Part shown: in pieces, positions 1 to 7,604 of the stretch | Layout: each line of letters begins with the position of its first letter | How positions within the stretch are numbered: the first letter of the stretch is position 1 | NCBI RefSeq assembly: GCF_018613835.1 | Contig: NZ_JAGGPM010000012.1 | Coordinates: forward strand, 107,293-171,292 | Source of the DNA: Arthrobacter sp. ISL-5 | Lineage (GTDB): Bacteria; Actinomycetota; Actinomycetes; Actinomycetales; Micrococcaceae | Length of the DNA: 64,000 nt | Direction of reading: 5' to 3' | Notes under the pieces: model-generated | What the model was told of the DNA's origin: nothing | What the model saw: only the letters and a program-made list of their open reading frames with translations | Databases searched by the model: none | Made by a program: the position numbers and the translations under genes

Positions 1-442
1 GCAGGCTGCCGAGGTTGGCCGGCAGCTCCACGTTGCGGTGATACATGGTGGCGTAGAGGATTCCGTCCACCCGGCGTTCCAGGAGGGCCTCGACGTCGGC
101 CTGCCGGGATTCGAGGCTGGCTGAGCCGGAGGTGTTGATGATCATGAGGTTGTACCCTCGGGCTTTGGCAGCCTCCTCAGCGCCGAGGATGATCCGGCCG
201 GCGTGGGGCGTGGTGGCGATATCCTCGCTGACCAGACCCAGCATGCCGGTCCTCTGGGTGCGAAGGGCCTGGGCAAGGCGGTTGGGGCCATAGCCTAGTT
301 GCTCCGCAATGGTCCTGACCTTGTCCCTGGTTTCGGGGCTGATTCGGGCGTAGGAAACCTCGTTGAGGACGTGCGAGACAGTTGTCACGGAAACGCCGGC
401 GGCGACGGCCACGTCCTTGATACCGATGTTCCTGTTGCTCAT
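1..442 (-). CDS. LacI-family transcriptional regulator (3' part cut off by window edge)
   Basis: This is the N-terminal 147 residues of a LacI/GalR repressor. The start ATG is at 442, and the frame runs off the window edge with no stop. The DNA-binding helix-turn-helix is at residues 5-27 (IKDVAVAAGVSVTTVSHVLN), followed by the hinge region with LGYGPNRLAQAL at about 49-60. The start of the periplasmic-binding-protein-like effector domain (GMLGLVSEDI) comes next. The gene lies downstream of, and in the same direction as, the importer genes at 720-3910, so it probably regulates that transporter through the palindrome at 3965-3981. The effector is unknown; a sugar is expected from the family and the context. 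The family is clear, but the specificity cannot be read here because the ligand domain is incomplete. Confidence 0.93.
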   Translation of the reverse strand, partial: MSNRNIGIKDVAVAAGVSVTTVSHVLNEVSYARISPETRDKVRTIAEQLGYGPNRLAQALRTQRTGMLGLVSEDIATTPHAGRIILGAEEAAKARGYNLMIINTSGSASLESRQADVEALLERRVDGILYATMYHRNVELPANLGSL

Positions 443-489
443 CTGTCTCCCACGTCCTTATGGTTGGTGATGCTCTTGAGGGGCCGGGT

Positions 490-639
490 TCACTCGTCCC
501 AGAGGCCGTGTTCGGGCCAGCGGCGAGGAAGCCGTTCCTCGACCGGAGGCAGCTCGTGGTGCGTGTGCTTGCCGGTCTTGCACCAGTAGGCTACCGAGGA
601 ATAGTCGTTGCCCTTGCGCCAAACCGTTGAGCGGGCCAT
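490..639 (-). pseudogene. Remnant resembling the C-terminus of a DUF2961/GH172 glycosidase
   Basis: In this frame 49 codons run from ATG 639 to TGA 490 and encode NDYSSVAYWCKTGKHTHHE followed by a proline/arginine-rich tail (LPPVEERLPRRWPEHG). The NDxSSVAYW pattern near the C-terminus is, from memory, typical of DUF2961 proteins (GH172, alpha-fructofuranosidase/difructose-anhydride hydrolases), which are normally 350 residues or more. No Shine-Dalgarno sequence precedes the ATG. The frame stays open upstream without recognisable homology beyond about 670, so the front of the gene is missing. The position between sugar permease genes and lacI is where such a glycosidase would be expected. It could also be a small intact gene of unknown function. 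Confidence 0.45.
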
Positions 640-719
640 TTGGCTGCCAAAATTCCATGTTCGCTTGCGTACCTTTCGATTTTCCCGTGCGGGTTGTTGT
701 TCGTTTCGTTGTTGGTGGT

Positions 720-1673
720 CTAGCCCTTGACGGCGCCGAGCGTCATGCCTGCGACGATCTTGCGCTGCAAGAGAAGCGTGAGGAGGATGACCGGGATGGA
801 ATACACGGCGGCCAGCGCCGTCATGGACCCCCAGTCCAGGCCGAACTGGGTCTGGAAGTTCGCGATCACCACGGGCGTTGTCTGGGAGCGGATCGCTGTC
901 ATCAGGAGGGCGAAGAGGAACTCGTTCCAGGAGGCGAGGAAGGCGAAGATCGCGGTGACGGCGATGCTGCCGGAGACCACCGGGATCACCACCCGCCAGA
1001 GAGCGCCGAGCCTGCTGCAGCCGTCTACCGTGGCCGCTTCCTCCAGGTCATTGGGTACGGCTTCGAAGAAGCTGGACATCAGCCAGATCGAGAGCGGCAG
1101 TGAGATGGTGGTGTGGGCGATGGACAGTGCGATCGGTGTATCTGACAGGCCCATGGATGCCATCATCGAGGCCAGCGGGATGCCGATTGCCACCGGCGGC
1201 ACCATGCGGGTGACCAGTGCGGCCATGATAAAGATCCGGCCGCTGAGAGTTTTGTACCTGGTGATGCCGTAGGCGGCCGGTACTGCCAGTACAAGCGACA
1301 GCACGGTGCTGATGATGGCCGTCTGGATGCTGTTGATGAAGGAGGCCAGGACTCCGCTGCGGCCCAGTGCGTTGGTGTAGTTCTCCAGCGTCCATTCCCT
1401 GGGGAGGATGGTCGGCGGCACCGCGATGGTATCGATCGGGGTTTTGAAGGATGTGAAGAGCAGGTACAGGAACGGGAAACCGTAAAGCACCATGGCTGCC
1501 GCGAGGAGGACCCAAAGCAGGGTTCTGGTGCTCCGCCGGCCCGCTTCCAGGCCTTCACGGTTGACGCCCCGGCGCTTGCGGCCGCTGCTCCTTGTGGTGG
1601 TTGGCACGGAAGGTCCGGCAACGACCGGTGCTGCCTTCCCGCCGTCGGGCCTGGTTCGTTCAGCGACGCGCAT
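720..1673 (-). CDS. Carbohydrate ABC transporter permease (MalG type)
   Basis: This 317-residue inner-membrane permease belongs to the binding-protein-dependent transport family (MalG/LacG type). A basic cytoplasmic N-terminus of about 50 residues leads into six predicted membrane segments. The cytoplasmic EAA loop that docks the ATPase is seen as EAATVDGCSRLGALWRVVIP, and the protein ends with the usual GAVKG tail. Its ATG overlaps the stop of the upstream permease (ATGA at 1673), so the two are translationally coupled and should form the heterodimeric channel. No ATPase gene is nearby; in actinobacteria a shared MsiK/UgpC-type ATPase usually serves such importers. The substrate is unknown. 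Confidence 0.95.
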   Translation of the reverse strand: MRVAERTRPDGGKAAPVVAGPSVPTTTRSSGRKRRGVNREGLEAGRRSTRTLLWVLLAAAMVLYGFPFLYLLFTSFKTPIDTIAVPPTILPREWTLENYTNALGRSGVLASFINSIQTAIISTVLSLVLAVPAAYGITRYKTLSGRIFIMAALVTRMVPPVAIGIPLASMMASMGLSDTPIALSIAHTTISLPLSIWLMSSFFEAVPNDLEEAATVDGCSRLGALWRVVIPVVSGSIAVTAIFAFLASWNEFLFALLMTAIRSQTTPVVIANFQTQFGLDWGSMTALAAVYSIPVILLTLLLQRKIVAGMTLGAVKG

Positions 1674-2560
1674 CAGTTGTCCTTTCCTGGCCGCCAGATG
1701 GTGGACAACGCGACGAACGCGACGGCGAGCATGGCCAGCAGGTAGAGGGTTCCCATGGCGCTGGCCAGTCCGGGGTCACCGAAGCGGATCATGGTCCGGT
1801 AGATCAGCAGGCTCATGGTTTCCGAGGCGGATTGCGGGCCGCCGTTGGTTTGGATAAGGATGGTGTCGAACGCCCGGGCTGCATCGATGCCGCGGACCAC
1901 CAGTGCCACGGCGATGACCGGCCGCAGGAGGGGCAGGATGATGCGGAACAGCATCGCTGGTGCGCGTGCGCCGTCCAGGCGTGCTGCTTCGATCAGGTCC
2001 CCTGGGATGTTCTGCAGCCCGGCGAAGAGCACCAGACACATGAACGATGTGGTCAGCCAGATGTCAGGAATGGCGACGGAGTAGAGCACTATATTCGGGT
2101 CGGAGAGCCAGCCGATCTGGTTGGGGTTGGACAGCATGCCGGCCTGGTGCAGGAGGGTTCCGATGAGGCCGAAGTTGTCGATCATCAGGAACTTCCAGAG
2201 GAGGCCTGCCACGATCGGGGCGATCATGAGTGGGTACATGAACACTGTCCGCCAAATTTGGGAGCTTCTCCCAAGGGTGGTGAACAGCAGCGCCATGCCA
2301 AGGCCGAGGGCGAATTCGAGGGTGACCACGACCAGGGTGTAGGCCAGGGTCCGCCATCCGGCACCCATGAAGGCTTCGGAGGCGAAGGCCCGGAAGTAGT
2401 TATCCAGACCCACGAAGTCGCGGGGGCCGCCGGCGATCGGCGAGATCTTGAAGAAGCTGTCCGCCACGAGGCGGAACAGCGGGAAGGCGACAAACACTGC
2501 CAGGAACAGCGCCGCTGGTGTCATCAGGAACAATGCGAAGCGGCGATCGGAGATACGCAC
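1673..2560 (-). CDS. Carbohydrate ABC transporter permease (MalF type)
   Basis: This is the first permease of the importer and the partner of the 720-1673 gene. The first membrane segment (FALFLMTPAALFLAVFVAFP) starts a few residues from the N-terminus. The EAA loop appears as EAARLDGARAPAMLFRIILP near residue 205. I chose the GTG at 2560, giving 295 residues, because a GGAAGAG Shine-Dalgarno sequence lies seven bases upstream. A TTG at 2605 would add 15 charged residues but has no ribosome site. The gene follows the binding-protein gene at a distance of 66 bases and overlaps the next permease by three bases. Family assignment is firm and the substrate is unknown. Confidence 0.93.
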   Translation of the reverse strand: MRISDRRFALFLMTPAALFLAVFVAFPLFRLVADSFFKISPIAGGPRDFVGLDNYFRAFASEAFMGAGWRTLAYTLVVVTLEFALGLGMALLFTTLGRSSQIWRTVFMYPLMIAPIVAGLLWKFLMIDNFGLIGTLLHQAGMLSNPNQIGWLSDPNIVLYSVAIPDIWLTTSFMCLVLFAGLQNIPGDLIEAARLDGARAPAMLFRIILPLLRPVIAVALVVRGIDAARAFDTILIQTNGGPQSASETMSLLIYRTMIRFGDPGLASAMGTLYLLAMLAVAFVALSTIWRPGKDN

Positions 2561-2626
2561 GGTTTTCTCTTCCGCTGGTTGGGGACCGCGGCCGGCACCG
2601 GTCAATCAGGTGCCGGCCACGGGGTC

Positions 2627-3910
2627 TTACTTGAGGAGGTCCTCGATCTGCTTTTTAGCGTCGGCGAGGAGGGTTGCGGAGTCACCGCCGGCCACGGCCT
2701 TCTGCAGCATGGGAACCAGTACCGTGTCTACGATCTGCTGCCACTTCTCGGTAGCCGGCCGGGTGGCCGTGGCTTTCCCGTTGAGGGTTTCGATCAGCGG
2801 ACCGAAGCTTTCGTAGCCTTCCTTGTCCTGGTACTTCTCAAAAGCTGAGATGCGCGAGGCCAGACCGAGGCTGGATTCAATGCCCATGCTGTTGTTGTCA
2901 TAGGCGCACTTGATGAACTTCTTGGCTGCATCAGTGTTCTTGGTTGCCTTCGGGACTGTGAGGTACCAGGGTCCCGGGACGCCCCCGATGCCGGCAGATC
3001 CGGCGATCATGGGAGCTGCTCCCACTTTGCCGGCCACCGGTGAGTCCTTGGGGATCTGCCGGTAAGCGTGGGCCCAGAAGCGGGTCATTGCGGTCTTGCC
3101 CTGGTTGAACAGGTTTTGGGCGGCAGCCCAGTCGACCTGCGCGGCACCGGACGGAGCGGACTTGGTGAGGCTGACGTAGAAGTCCAGGGCCTCCTTGTGC
3201 GCGGCGTTGTCGATGACCACTTTGTTGTTTTCGTCCAGGATCATGGGCGAGCCGGCCTGCAGAACGTGGGCCAGCCATTCGGTTTCTACACCGCCCTTGA
3301 CGTCGGTGCCGTACATGCCGTCCCTGGTGAAGAACTCGGAGATGTCCTGGTACTGCTTCCAGGTGCTGGGTGCGGCGAGTTCGTAGCCGTACTTGGCCTG
3401 GAAGTCGGCCTTGTTCTTGGCATCCTCGAAGAGGTCTTTGCGGTAGAGGATGATTTCGGCGTTGGTCCAGGCGGGCAGGCCGATGAAGTGCCCGTCCACG
3501 TTCGCTTCCTTCACGAGGGCGGGGAAGATGTCCTTCTTGGCCTCGTCGGTGAAGATTTCATCGATGGGCTGGACAGCATCCTTGAAGCTGGGCAGCCAGA
3601 CGGAGTCCAGGGCTGCTACGTCAAAGGAAACGGTGCCGGAGGAGAACTCGCTGGAGAGCCGGTTGAACATGCCGTCGTAGGGCAATTCGACAAAGTTCAC
3701 GTCGACACCGGCGTCCTTCTTGCACTGCTCGGCGACGCCCGTCAGCTCGGCGTGGCCGCCGGCCTCGACCAGGACGTTGACGGTGCTGGTGCCGGCGCTA
3801 CCCGACGTTGCCGCCGGGCCCCCTGCGCCGCACCCGGCGGCCGCCAGGGCGACGACGGTGCAGATGCCGCCGATGGTGGCGAACCTGTTGATGGTCTTTC
3901 GAGTGGACAT
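2627..3910 (-). CDS. Extracellular sugar-binding lipoprotein of ABC importer
   Basis: This 427-residue solute-binding protein is the MalE/UgpB-like (family 1) type. A signal peptide with a lipobox ending at Cys27 (LAAAGC) predicts lipid anchoring on the outer face of the membrane. A mature domain with the usual two-lobe length follows. Motifs seen include VNVLVEAGGHAELTG at the start and the hinge-region GAAPMIAGSAGIGGVPGPWY near residue 290. It is the first gene of the operon and its start follows a purine-rich GAGAGAAAGTGAG ribosome site. The promoter and operator upstream predict induction by the transported sugar through a LacI repressor. The ligand cannot be inferred. Confidence 0.95.
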   Translation of the reverse strand: MSTRKTINRFATIGGICTVVALAAAGCGAGGPAATSGSAGTSTVNVLVEAGGHAELTGVAEQCKKDAGVDVNFVELPYDGMFNRLSSEFSSGTVSFDVAALDSVWLPSFKDAVQPIDEIFTDEAKKDIFPALVKEANVDGHFIGLPAWTNAEIILYRKDLFEDAKNKADFQAKYGYELAAPSTWKQYQDISEFFTRDGMYGTDVKGGVETEWLAHVLQAGSPMILDENNKVVIDNAAHKEALDFYVSLTKSAPSGAAQVDWAAAQNLFNQGKTAMTRFWAHAYRQIPKDSPVAGKVGAAPMIAGSAGIGGVPGPWYLTVPKATKNTDAAKKFIKCAYDNNSMGIESSLGLASRISAFEKYQDKEGYESFGPLIETLNGKATATRPATEKWQQIVDTVLVPMLQKAVAGGDSATLLADAKKQIEDLLK

Positions 3911-3964
3911 CGCTGTCGACTCACTTTCTCTCGAACGGAAATGGCGAGAATCTGGGGTGAAAAA

Positions 3965-3981
3965 TCGTTTTGCTAAAACGA
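3965..3981. promoter_or_regulatory. LacI-type operator, perfect inverted repeat
   Basis: TCGTTTT and AAAACGA form perfect 7-bp arms around a 3-base centre (GCT). The site lies just downstream of the predicted -10 box of the importer promoter, the classic place for a repressor to block initiation. The likely binder is the LacI-family protein encoded at 1-442, because no other regulator sits next to this operon. Confidence 0.65.
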
Positions 3982-3991
3982 CTTGGCATTC

Positions 3992-4021
3992 ACACTAAGA
4001 CCACTTCTTGGAAAGTGTCAA
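3992..4021 (-). promoter_or_regulatory. Sigma70-type promoter of the 3910-720 importer operon
   Basis: On the minus strand a consensus TTGACA (-35, 4016-4021) is followed after 18 bases by TAGTGT (-10, 3992-3997). Transcription would start near 3985, inside or just before the operator at 3965-3981, about 75 bases before the binding-protein ATG. Confidence 0.6.
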
Positions 4022-4322
4022 GCGTCACATCAGCCGACATTCCACCTATTGACGGCCGGGGGCAGTAAGCCCTAACGTGATCCCGGACCGGCGAAAAACC
4101 GTTTTGGCAACTTTGGCAGATCGCGCACCTGCGCAAGCAACATCAGTGTTCCGCCGGGTCAGGCCTTCCCACAGAGCTCAATGAAGGAGTTTAACGCGCA
4201 AGCCCACCCCCAGCATCCCGCCCGCAGAGCAGTGCTTCGAGCAGTGCTTCGAGCCGTGCGCACTACCGGAGCGGACCACCAACACAGCCACCGCCGAGGG
4301 CGACCAACACCCCGCAAACAGG
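4022..4322. other. Non-coding stretch between the importer and the phosphodiesterase gene
   Basis: No convincing gene is present. The stretch holds a second palindromic element, AAAAC-C-GTTTT at 4095-4105, which could be an auxiliary operator, and a 12-base tandem duplication at 4227-4250 (GAGCAGTGCTTC twice). No terminator-like stem was found after the stop of the phosphodiesterase gene. Confidence 0.4.
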
Positions 4323-5165
4323 TCAGTTCCACTCGCCGCGGCTTTGCAGCACTTCCTTGAGCAGGTCGGCGCGGTCCGTAACGAGGCCGTCCACGCCGAG
4401 GTCCAGCAGCCGGCGCATCTCGGCAGGATCGTTGACGGTCCACACGTGCACGTACAGCCCGAGTTCATGGGCGCGGCGGACATATCCCGGCGTCACCACG
4501 GGAACGGACTTGTAGCTGACCGGCACCTGCAGGGCGTCCACGCCGCCCAGCACACGGCGCAGCGCGGCCCGCACCAACGAGCCCAGCGCCGGAACGGCCA
4601 GCAGGGGCCCCAGCACGAAAACCAGGGCGTTGGCGACGATCCCTGCCGAGGACGCCGTGCGGCGGCTGAGCAGCTTCAGCACCGCCCGCCGTCGGAGGTC
4701 CGAGAAGCTTGCGATCAGCACCCGGTCATGGACGCCGTGGCGTTCGATCGCGGCGGCGAGGCTGCGCACGGAGCGCCAGTCCTTGACGTCAAGGTTGAAC
4801 CGGGTGTCCGGGAGGGCCGCCACGAGATCATCGAAGGTCGGTACCGGATCCGTCCCGCGGATCCGGGCCCGTGATACCTCTTCCGCGCTGAGGCCGGAGA
4901 TCCGCCCGATGCTGTCCGTGAGCCGGTCCAGCGAGGGGTCATGGAAGAGGAGCAGCACGCCGTCGGCCGTGGTGTGGACGTCCGTTTCGACGTACCGGCA
5001 GCCGAGTTCGACGGCGGCGCGGAACGCAGCCATCGAGTTCTCCAGGCCTTCGCGGGAAAATCCGCGGTGGGCCATGGCGATTGGCCGGCCCGCACCGGGA
5101 ACATCCCCGGCATCAGGACCGGCCAAGGTCCCTGCAGCGGAGAAGAAAGGCAGCGGTTCGGTCAC
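4323..5165 (-). CDS. Glycerophosphodiester phosphodiesterase
   Basis: This is a 280-residue cytosolic GDPD-family TIM-barrel enzyme. It would hydrolyse glycerophosphodiesters, for example deacylated phospholipids, to sn-glycerol 3-phosphate and an alcohol. The signature motifs are in order: AHRGFSREGLENSMAAF at about residue 33, VETDVHTTADGVLLLFHD with the metal-binding Glu/Asp and catalytic His at about 60-76, LDVKDW near 128, and VHVWTVNDPAEMRRLLDLGVDGLVTDRADL near the end. The start is the GTG at 5165; its ribosome site is weak. There is no signal peptide, so it is intracellular. The gene is single-standing, 33 bases downstream of a small unknown gene in the same direction. Confidence 0.93.
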   Translation of the reverse strand: MTEPLPFFSAAGTLAGPDAGDVPGAGRPIAMAHRGFSREGLENSMAAFRAAVELGCRYVETDVHTTADGVLLLFHDPSLDRLTDSIGRISGLSAEEVSRARIRGTDPVPTFDDLVAALPDTRFNLDVKDWRSVRSLAAAIERHGVHDRVLIASFSDLRRRAVLKLLSRRTASSAGIVANALVFVLGPLLAVPALGSLVRAALRRVLGGVDALQVPVSYKSVPVVTPGYVRRAHELGLYVHVWTVNDPAEMRRLLDLGVDGLVTDRADLLKEVLQSRGEWN

Positions 5166-5198
5166 CTTCGAAGCGTAGCGGAGGGCCCGGGTTCCCGG

Positions 5199-5441
5199 TC
5201 AGCCCGGGAGGATCTCCACGCCGTCGCCGCAGTGCAGCAGCGTGCGGCCGCGGCCGCCGTCGAGGTCCACCCACACCACCGTGTGATCCGCCGTGACCGC
5301 AGTAATGAGCCCGCCGGTTTCGAATCCCGGACTGAGCCGCACGGTGACGCGGTCGCCCGCACGCAAGGCGGACCAGTGCGCATCCGGCTCCGCGCGGCGC
5401 AACGGAATATCGGCCGCGCTGACTGTCTTGTTCCTGGCCAC
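5199..5441 (-). CDS. Small hypothetical protein, SH3/KOW-like
   Basis: This 80-residue protein of unknown function starts at GTG 5441, with AGGGGA four bases upstream. The central part (LRAGDRVTVRLSPGFETGG, then ITAVTADHTVVWVDLDGGRG) alternates short beta-strands and glycine turns, like SH3/KOW-type small barrels. There is no signal peptide or membrane segment. Codon use matches its neighbours and it is probably co-transcribed with the phosphodiesterase gene 33 bases downstream. No function can be assigned. Confidence 0.7.
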   Translation of the reverse strand: MARNKTVSAADIPLRRAEPDAHWSALRAGDRVTVRLSPGFETGGLITAVTADHTVVWVDLDGGRGRTLLHCGDGVEILPG

Positions 5442-5557
5442 GACGTCCCCTATCGCTCACACACATCAATCATCAGACGCGCCCACTCTAGGGTGCGAAC
5501 GTGAACGTGAGTTGACCGCCAGCTGGGAGAACGGTGGCAAGCCGGCAACGGCAGTGT

Positions 5558-6376
5558 TTACGGCAGCCTGACGCCGAGCGCCGCGAGCTTTTCCTCGAGA
5601 ATCTGGGCCACGCCGTCGTCGTCAAAGTGCGGCGCCTGCTGCCCGGCGGCGCGGATCGCCTCCGGGTGGCCGCTGGCCATGGCGTAACCGTGGCCCGCCC
5701 AGCGGAGCATCTCGATGTCGTTCGGCATGTCACCGAACGCCACGACGTCGGCGGCTTCGATCCCCAGCGAGGCGGCATACTCCGCCAGCGTGACGGCCTT
5801 GTTGATGCCCGGGACGGACAGCTCCAGCATGGCGATGGTGGGCGCCGAATGCGTGACGGTGGCGAGGTCCCCGACGGCGGGTGACACCTCGGCCAGGAAG
5901 TCGTCCGCGGTGCCTTCACGGACAATCGCCAGGAATTTGACGACGGCGTCATCCGCCGTGAGTGTGTCAGCCAGCGGCGCCGGCGTGAACTCGGAAAGAA
6001 GCTCGCTGGAGCCGTTTTCGATGAAGCCGGGCTCGAGGTGGAAGCCGGTCAGGGTTTCCGCGGCGAAGAGGGCCGTGGGCCGCAGTTTCTTGATGATCCG
6101 GCGGACTTCAAAGACGTCATTGAGGGCCATGGTCCGGGCGGAAACCATCTTGTCCGCCTCGAGGTCCCACACCACGGCACCGTTGGAACAGATCACCGTC
6201 CCAGTATGGCCCAGCTGCTCTTCGAGCGGATGCAGCCAGCGCGGCGGGCGTCCGGTGACGAAGACGAGTTCGACGCCGGCCCCCCGGCAGGCGTGGAAGG
6301 CCCGGATGGTGCGGTCACTGATTTTCCCATCGTGCCCAAGGATCGTTCCGTCTATGTCACTTGCTACCAACCGCAT
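5558..6376 (-). CDS. HAD-superfamily (Cof-type) phosphatase
   Basis: This 272-residue member of the Cof/YbiV (HAD-IIB) group dephosphorylates sugar phosphates or similar small metabolites in the cytosol. Motif I with the nucleophile is at the very N-terminus (ASDIDGTILG, Asp7). Motif II is FVTGRPPRW near residue 40, and motifs III/IV follow as KAVTLAEYAASLGI and VVAFGDMPNDIEML at about 190-215. The C2 cap domain lies between them. The start ATG at 6376 places motif I where the family has it. It is flanked by divergent or spaced genes and appears monocistronic. The substrate is unknown. Confidence 0.92.
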   Translation of the reverse strand: MRLVASDIDGTILGHDGKISDRTIRAFHACRGAGVELVFVTGRPPRWLHPLEEQLGHTGTVICSNGAVVWDLEADKMVSARTMALNDVFEVRRIIKKLRPTALFAAETLTGFHLEPGFIENGSSELLSEFTPAPLADTLTADDAVVKFLAIVREGTADDFLAEVSPAVGDLATVTHSAPTIAMLELSVPGINKAVTLAEYAASLGIEAADVVAFGDMPNDIEMLRWAGHGYAMASGHPEAIRAAGQQAPHFDDDGVAQILEEKLAALGVRLP

Positions 6377-6428
6377 GCTGCCAGTCTACGTGGGCACGGA
6401 GGGGCGCCCGGCCGCCGTCGTCCAGGGT

Positions 6429-6473
6429 CACGGGGTGCGCCTCGCTTCACGGGGTGCGCCTCGCTTCACGGGG
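6429..6473. repeat. 19-bp tandem repeat at the end of a lacI gene
   Basis: Two identical 19-base units (6429-6447 and 6448-6466, CACGGGGTGCGCCTCGCTT) are followed by the first seven bases of a third (6467-6473). The lacI stop codon lies at the edge of the array (6466-6468), so repeat growth or loss would alter or extend the regulator's C-terminus. Confidence 0.85.
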
Positions 6474-7521
6474 CAGAGGGCGGGTGGCTGGTGGATCCCC
6501 GTATCTGCAGTTCGCTGGACACAAGATGCAGTCGGCGCGGCAAGTCAGGGCTTCCGATGCGTTCGAGAATGAACCTGCCTGCCTGGACTCCGACGGCGAG
6601 GTTGCCGTTGTCCACCGATGTCAGGGAGAGGTGGCGGATCCGCGCGAGGTACGTGTTGTCATACCCCACCAGCGAGACGTCCCCCGGCACGGCAAGGCCG
6701 TGGTCGGCCGCAGCCGAAAGGGCGCCGATGCAGGCGACGTCGTTGAAGGCGAAGATTGCCGTTGGCCGGTCGGGGCCGGCCAGAAGGCGGTCGGCGGCCG
6801 CGAAGCCGCTTTCCTCGCTCATGCCGCCCGACACGACCCGGGGTTCCAGTCCCGCAGCCTTCATCGCATGCTCGTAGCCCGCCCGCCGGCGCCTGCCGAT
6901 CTCGTCGGGGCCCTGCAGATGCGCGATGAGCTTGTGGCCGAGGGCCAGCAGGTGCTCGGTTGCCTTCCGCGCGCCGGCTTCGTCGTCGTTGACCACGATG
7001 TCCACGCCCGGCAGGGCAGGGTCAAGTGTTCCTGCCAGAACGACCGGCACAGCTGCGGCAGCTGTTTCGATGGCGGATGATTCCGTGGTGGTTCCTACCA
7101 CCACGAGCCCGTCAATACGCTGTTCGAGCAGGGCTTCCACGGAACGCCGGCCCACCCTGCGGTCCGTGTAGGAGTCCGCCAGGATGGGTGAAACTCCGGC
7201 TGCGTGCAGTGAGGCGGTCAGCCCCTCCAGGAGTTCGACGAACCAGGGGTTACGGAGGTCGTTCAGCAGGACTCCGACCGTGCCGGTGCGGGGCATCGAG
7301 AGCCCGCGGGCCAGCTTGTTGGGGCGGTACCCCAGTTCCTCCATCGCCTGCAGCACCGCCCGGCGCCGGCTTTCGCTGACGTTCCCGGAACCCTGCAGGA
7401 CGAGGGAGACCAGCGACTTCGATACCCCGGCGCGGGTGGCGACGTCACGGATGGTGGGCCTGCTGGCGGGCGTGCCGCTCGCGGCGGACGGGTGGGTCAC
7501 GGTAACTCCTCTCGGTGCCAT
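6466..7521 (-). CDS. LacI-family transcriptional regulator
   Basis: This 351-residue repressor has an N-terminal extension of about 22 residues, then the helix-turn-helix (TIRDVATRAGVSKSLVSLVL, about 23-42) and the hinge (LGYRPNKLARGLSM). The effector domain includes GLVVVGTTTESS, DRPTAIFAFNDVACIGAL and LTSVDNGNLAVG. The gene diverges from two Gfo/Idh/MocA dehydrogenase genes and shares an 80-base intergenic region holding a 12-bp palindrome (7563-7574). Local repression of those genes is therefore likely. The inducer is unknown; a polyol or inositol derivative would fit the neighbours. Confidence 0.93.
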   Translation of the reverse strand: MAPRGVTVTHPSAASGTPASRPTIRDVATRAGVSKSLVSLVLQGSGNVSESRRRAVLQAMEELGYRPNKLARGLSMPRTGTVGVLLNDLRNPWFVELLEGLTASLHAAGVSPILADSYTDRRVGRRSVEALLEQRIDGLVVVGTTTESSAIETAAAAVPVVLAGTLDPALPGVDIVVNDDEAGARKATEHLLALGHKLIAHLQGPDEIGRRRRAGYEHAMKAAGLEPRVVSGGMSEESGFAAADRLLAGPDRPTAIFAFNDVACIGALSAAADHGLAVPGDVSLVGYDNTYLARIRHLSLTSVDNGNLAVGVQAGRFILERIGSPDLPRRLHLVSSELQIRGSTSHPPSAP

Positions 7522-7533
7522 CTCAGCCTAAGG

Positions 7534-7563
7534 GGTTGACGGCTTCGTCCCGTTTCACTCATT
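7534..7563 (+). promoter_or_regulatory. Promoter of the Gfo/Idh/MocA pair
   Basis: TTGACG (7534-7539) and CATTAT (7558-7563) are separated by 18 bases. The predicted start falls at about 7570, inside the palindrome 7563-7574, and the ATG at 7605 follows a strong AAGGAGGG ribosome site at 7587-7594. Confidence 0.5.
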
Positions 7564-7574
7564 ATGGACCGGTC
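7563..7574. promoter_or_regulatory. Candidate LacI operator, 12-bp perfect palindrome
   Basis: TGGACCGGTCCA is a perfect palindrome with a central CpG, as in most LacI-family operators. It abuts the predicted -10 box of the plus-strand promoter and lies 42 bases from the start of the divergent lacI gene, so one site could control both directions. Confidence 0.55.
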
Positions 7575-7604
7575 CAAGGAAATTCCAAGGAGGGAAGAAT
7601 CTTC

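Noticed and set aside
1592..2848. A 418-codon open frame on the plus strand, antisense to the first importer's permease and binding-protein genes
   Set aside because: It is antisense to clear permease and binding-protein genes. Its composition (His, Glu, Gln, Gly rich) is typical of non-coding frames in GC-rich DNA, and it has no ribosome site or recognisable motif.
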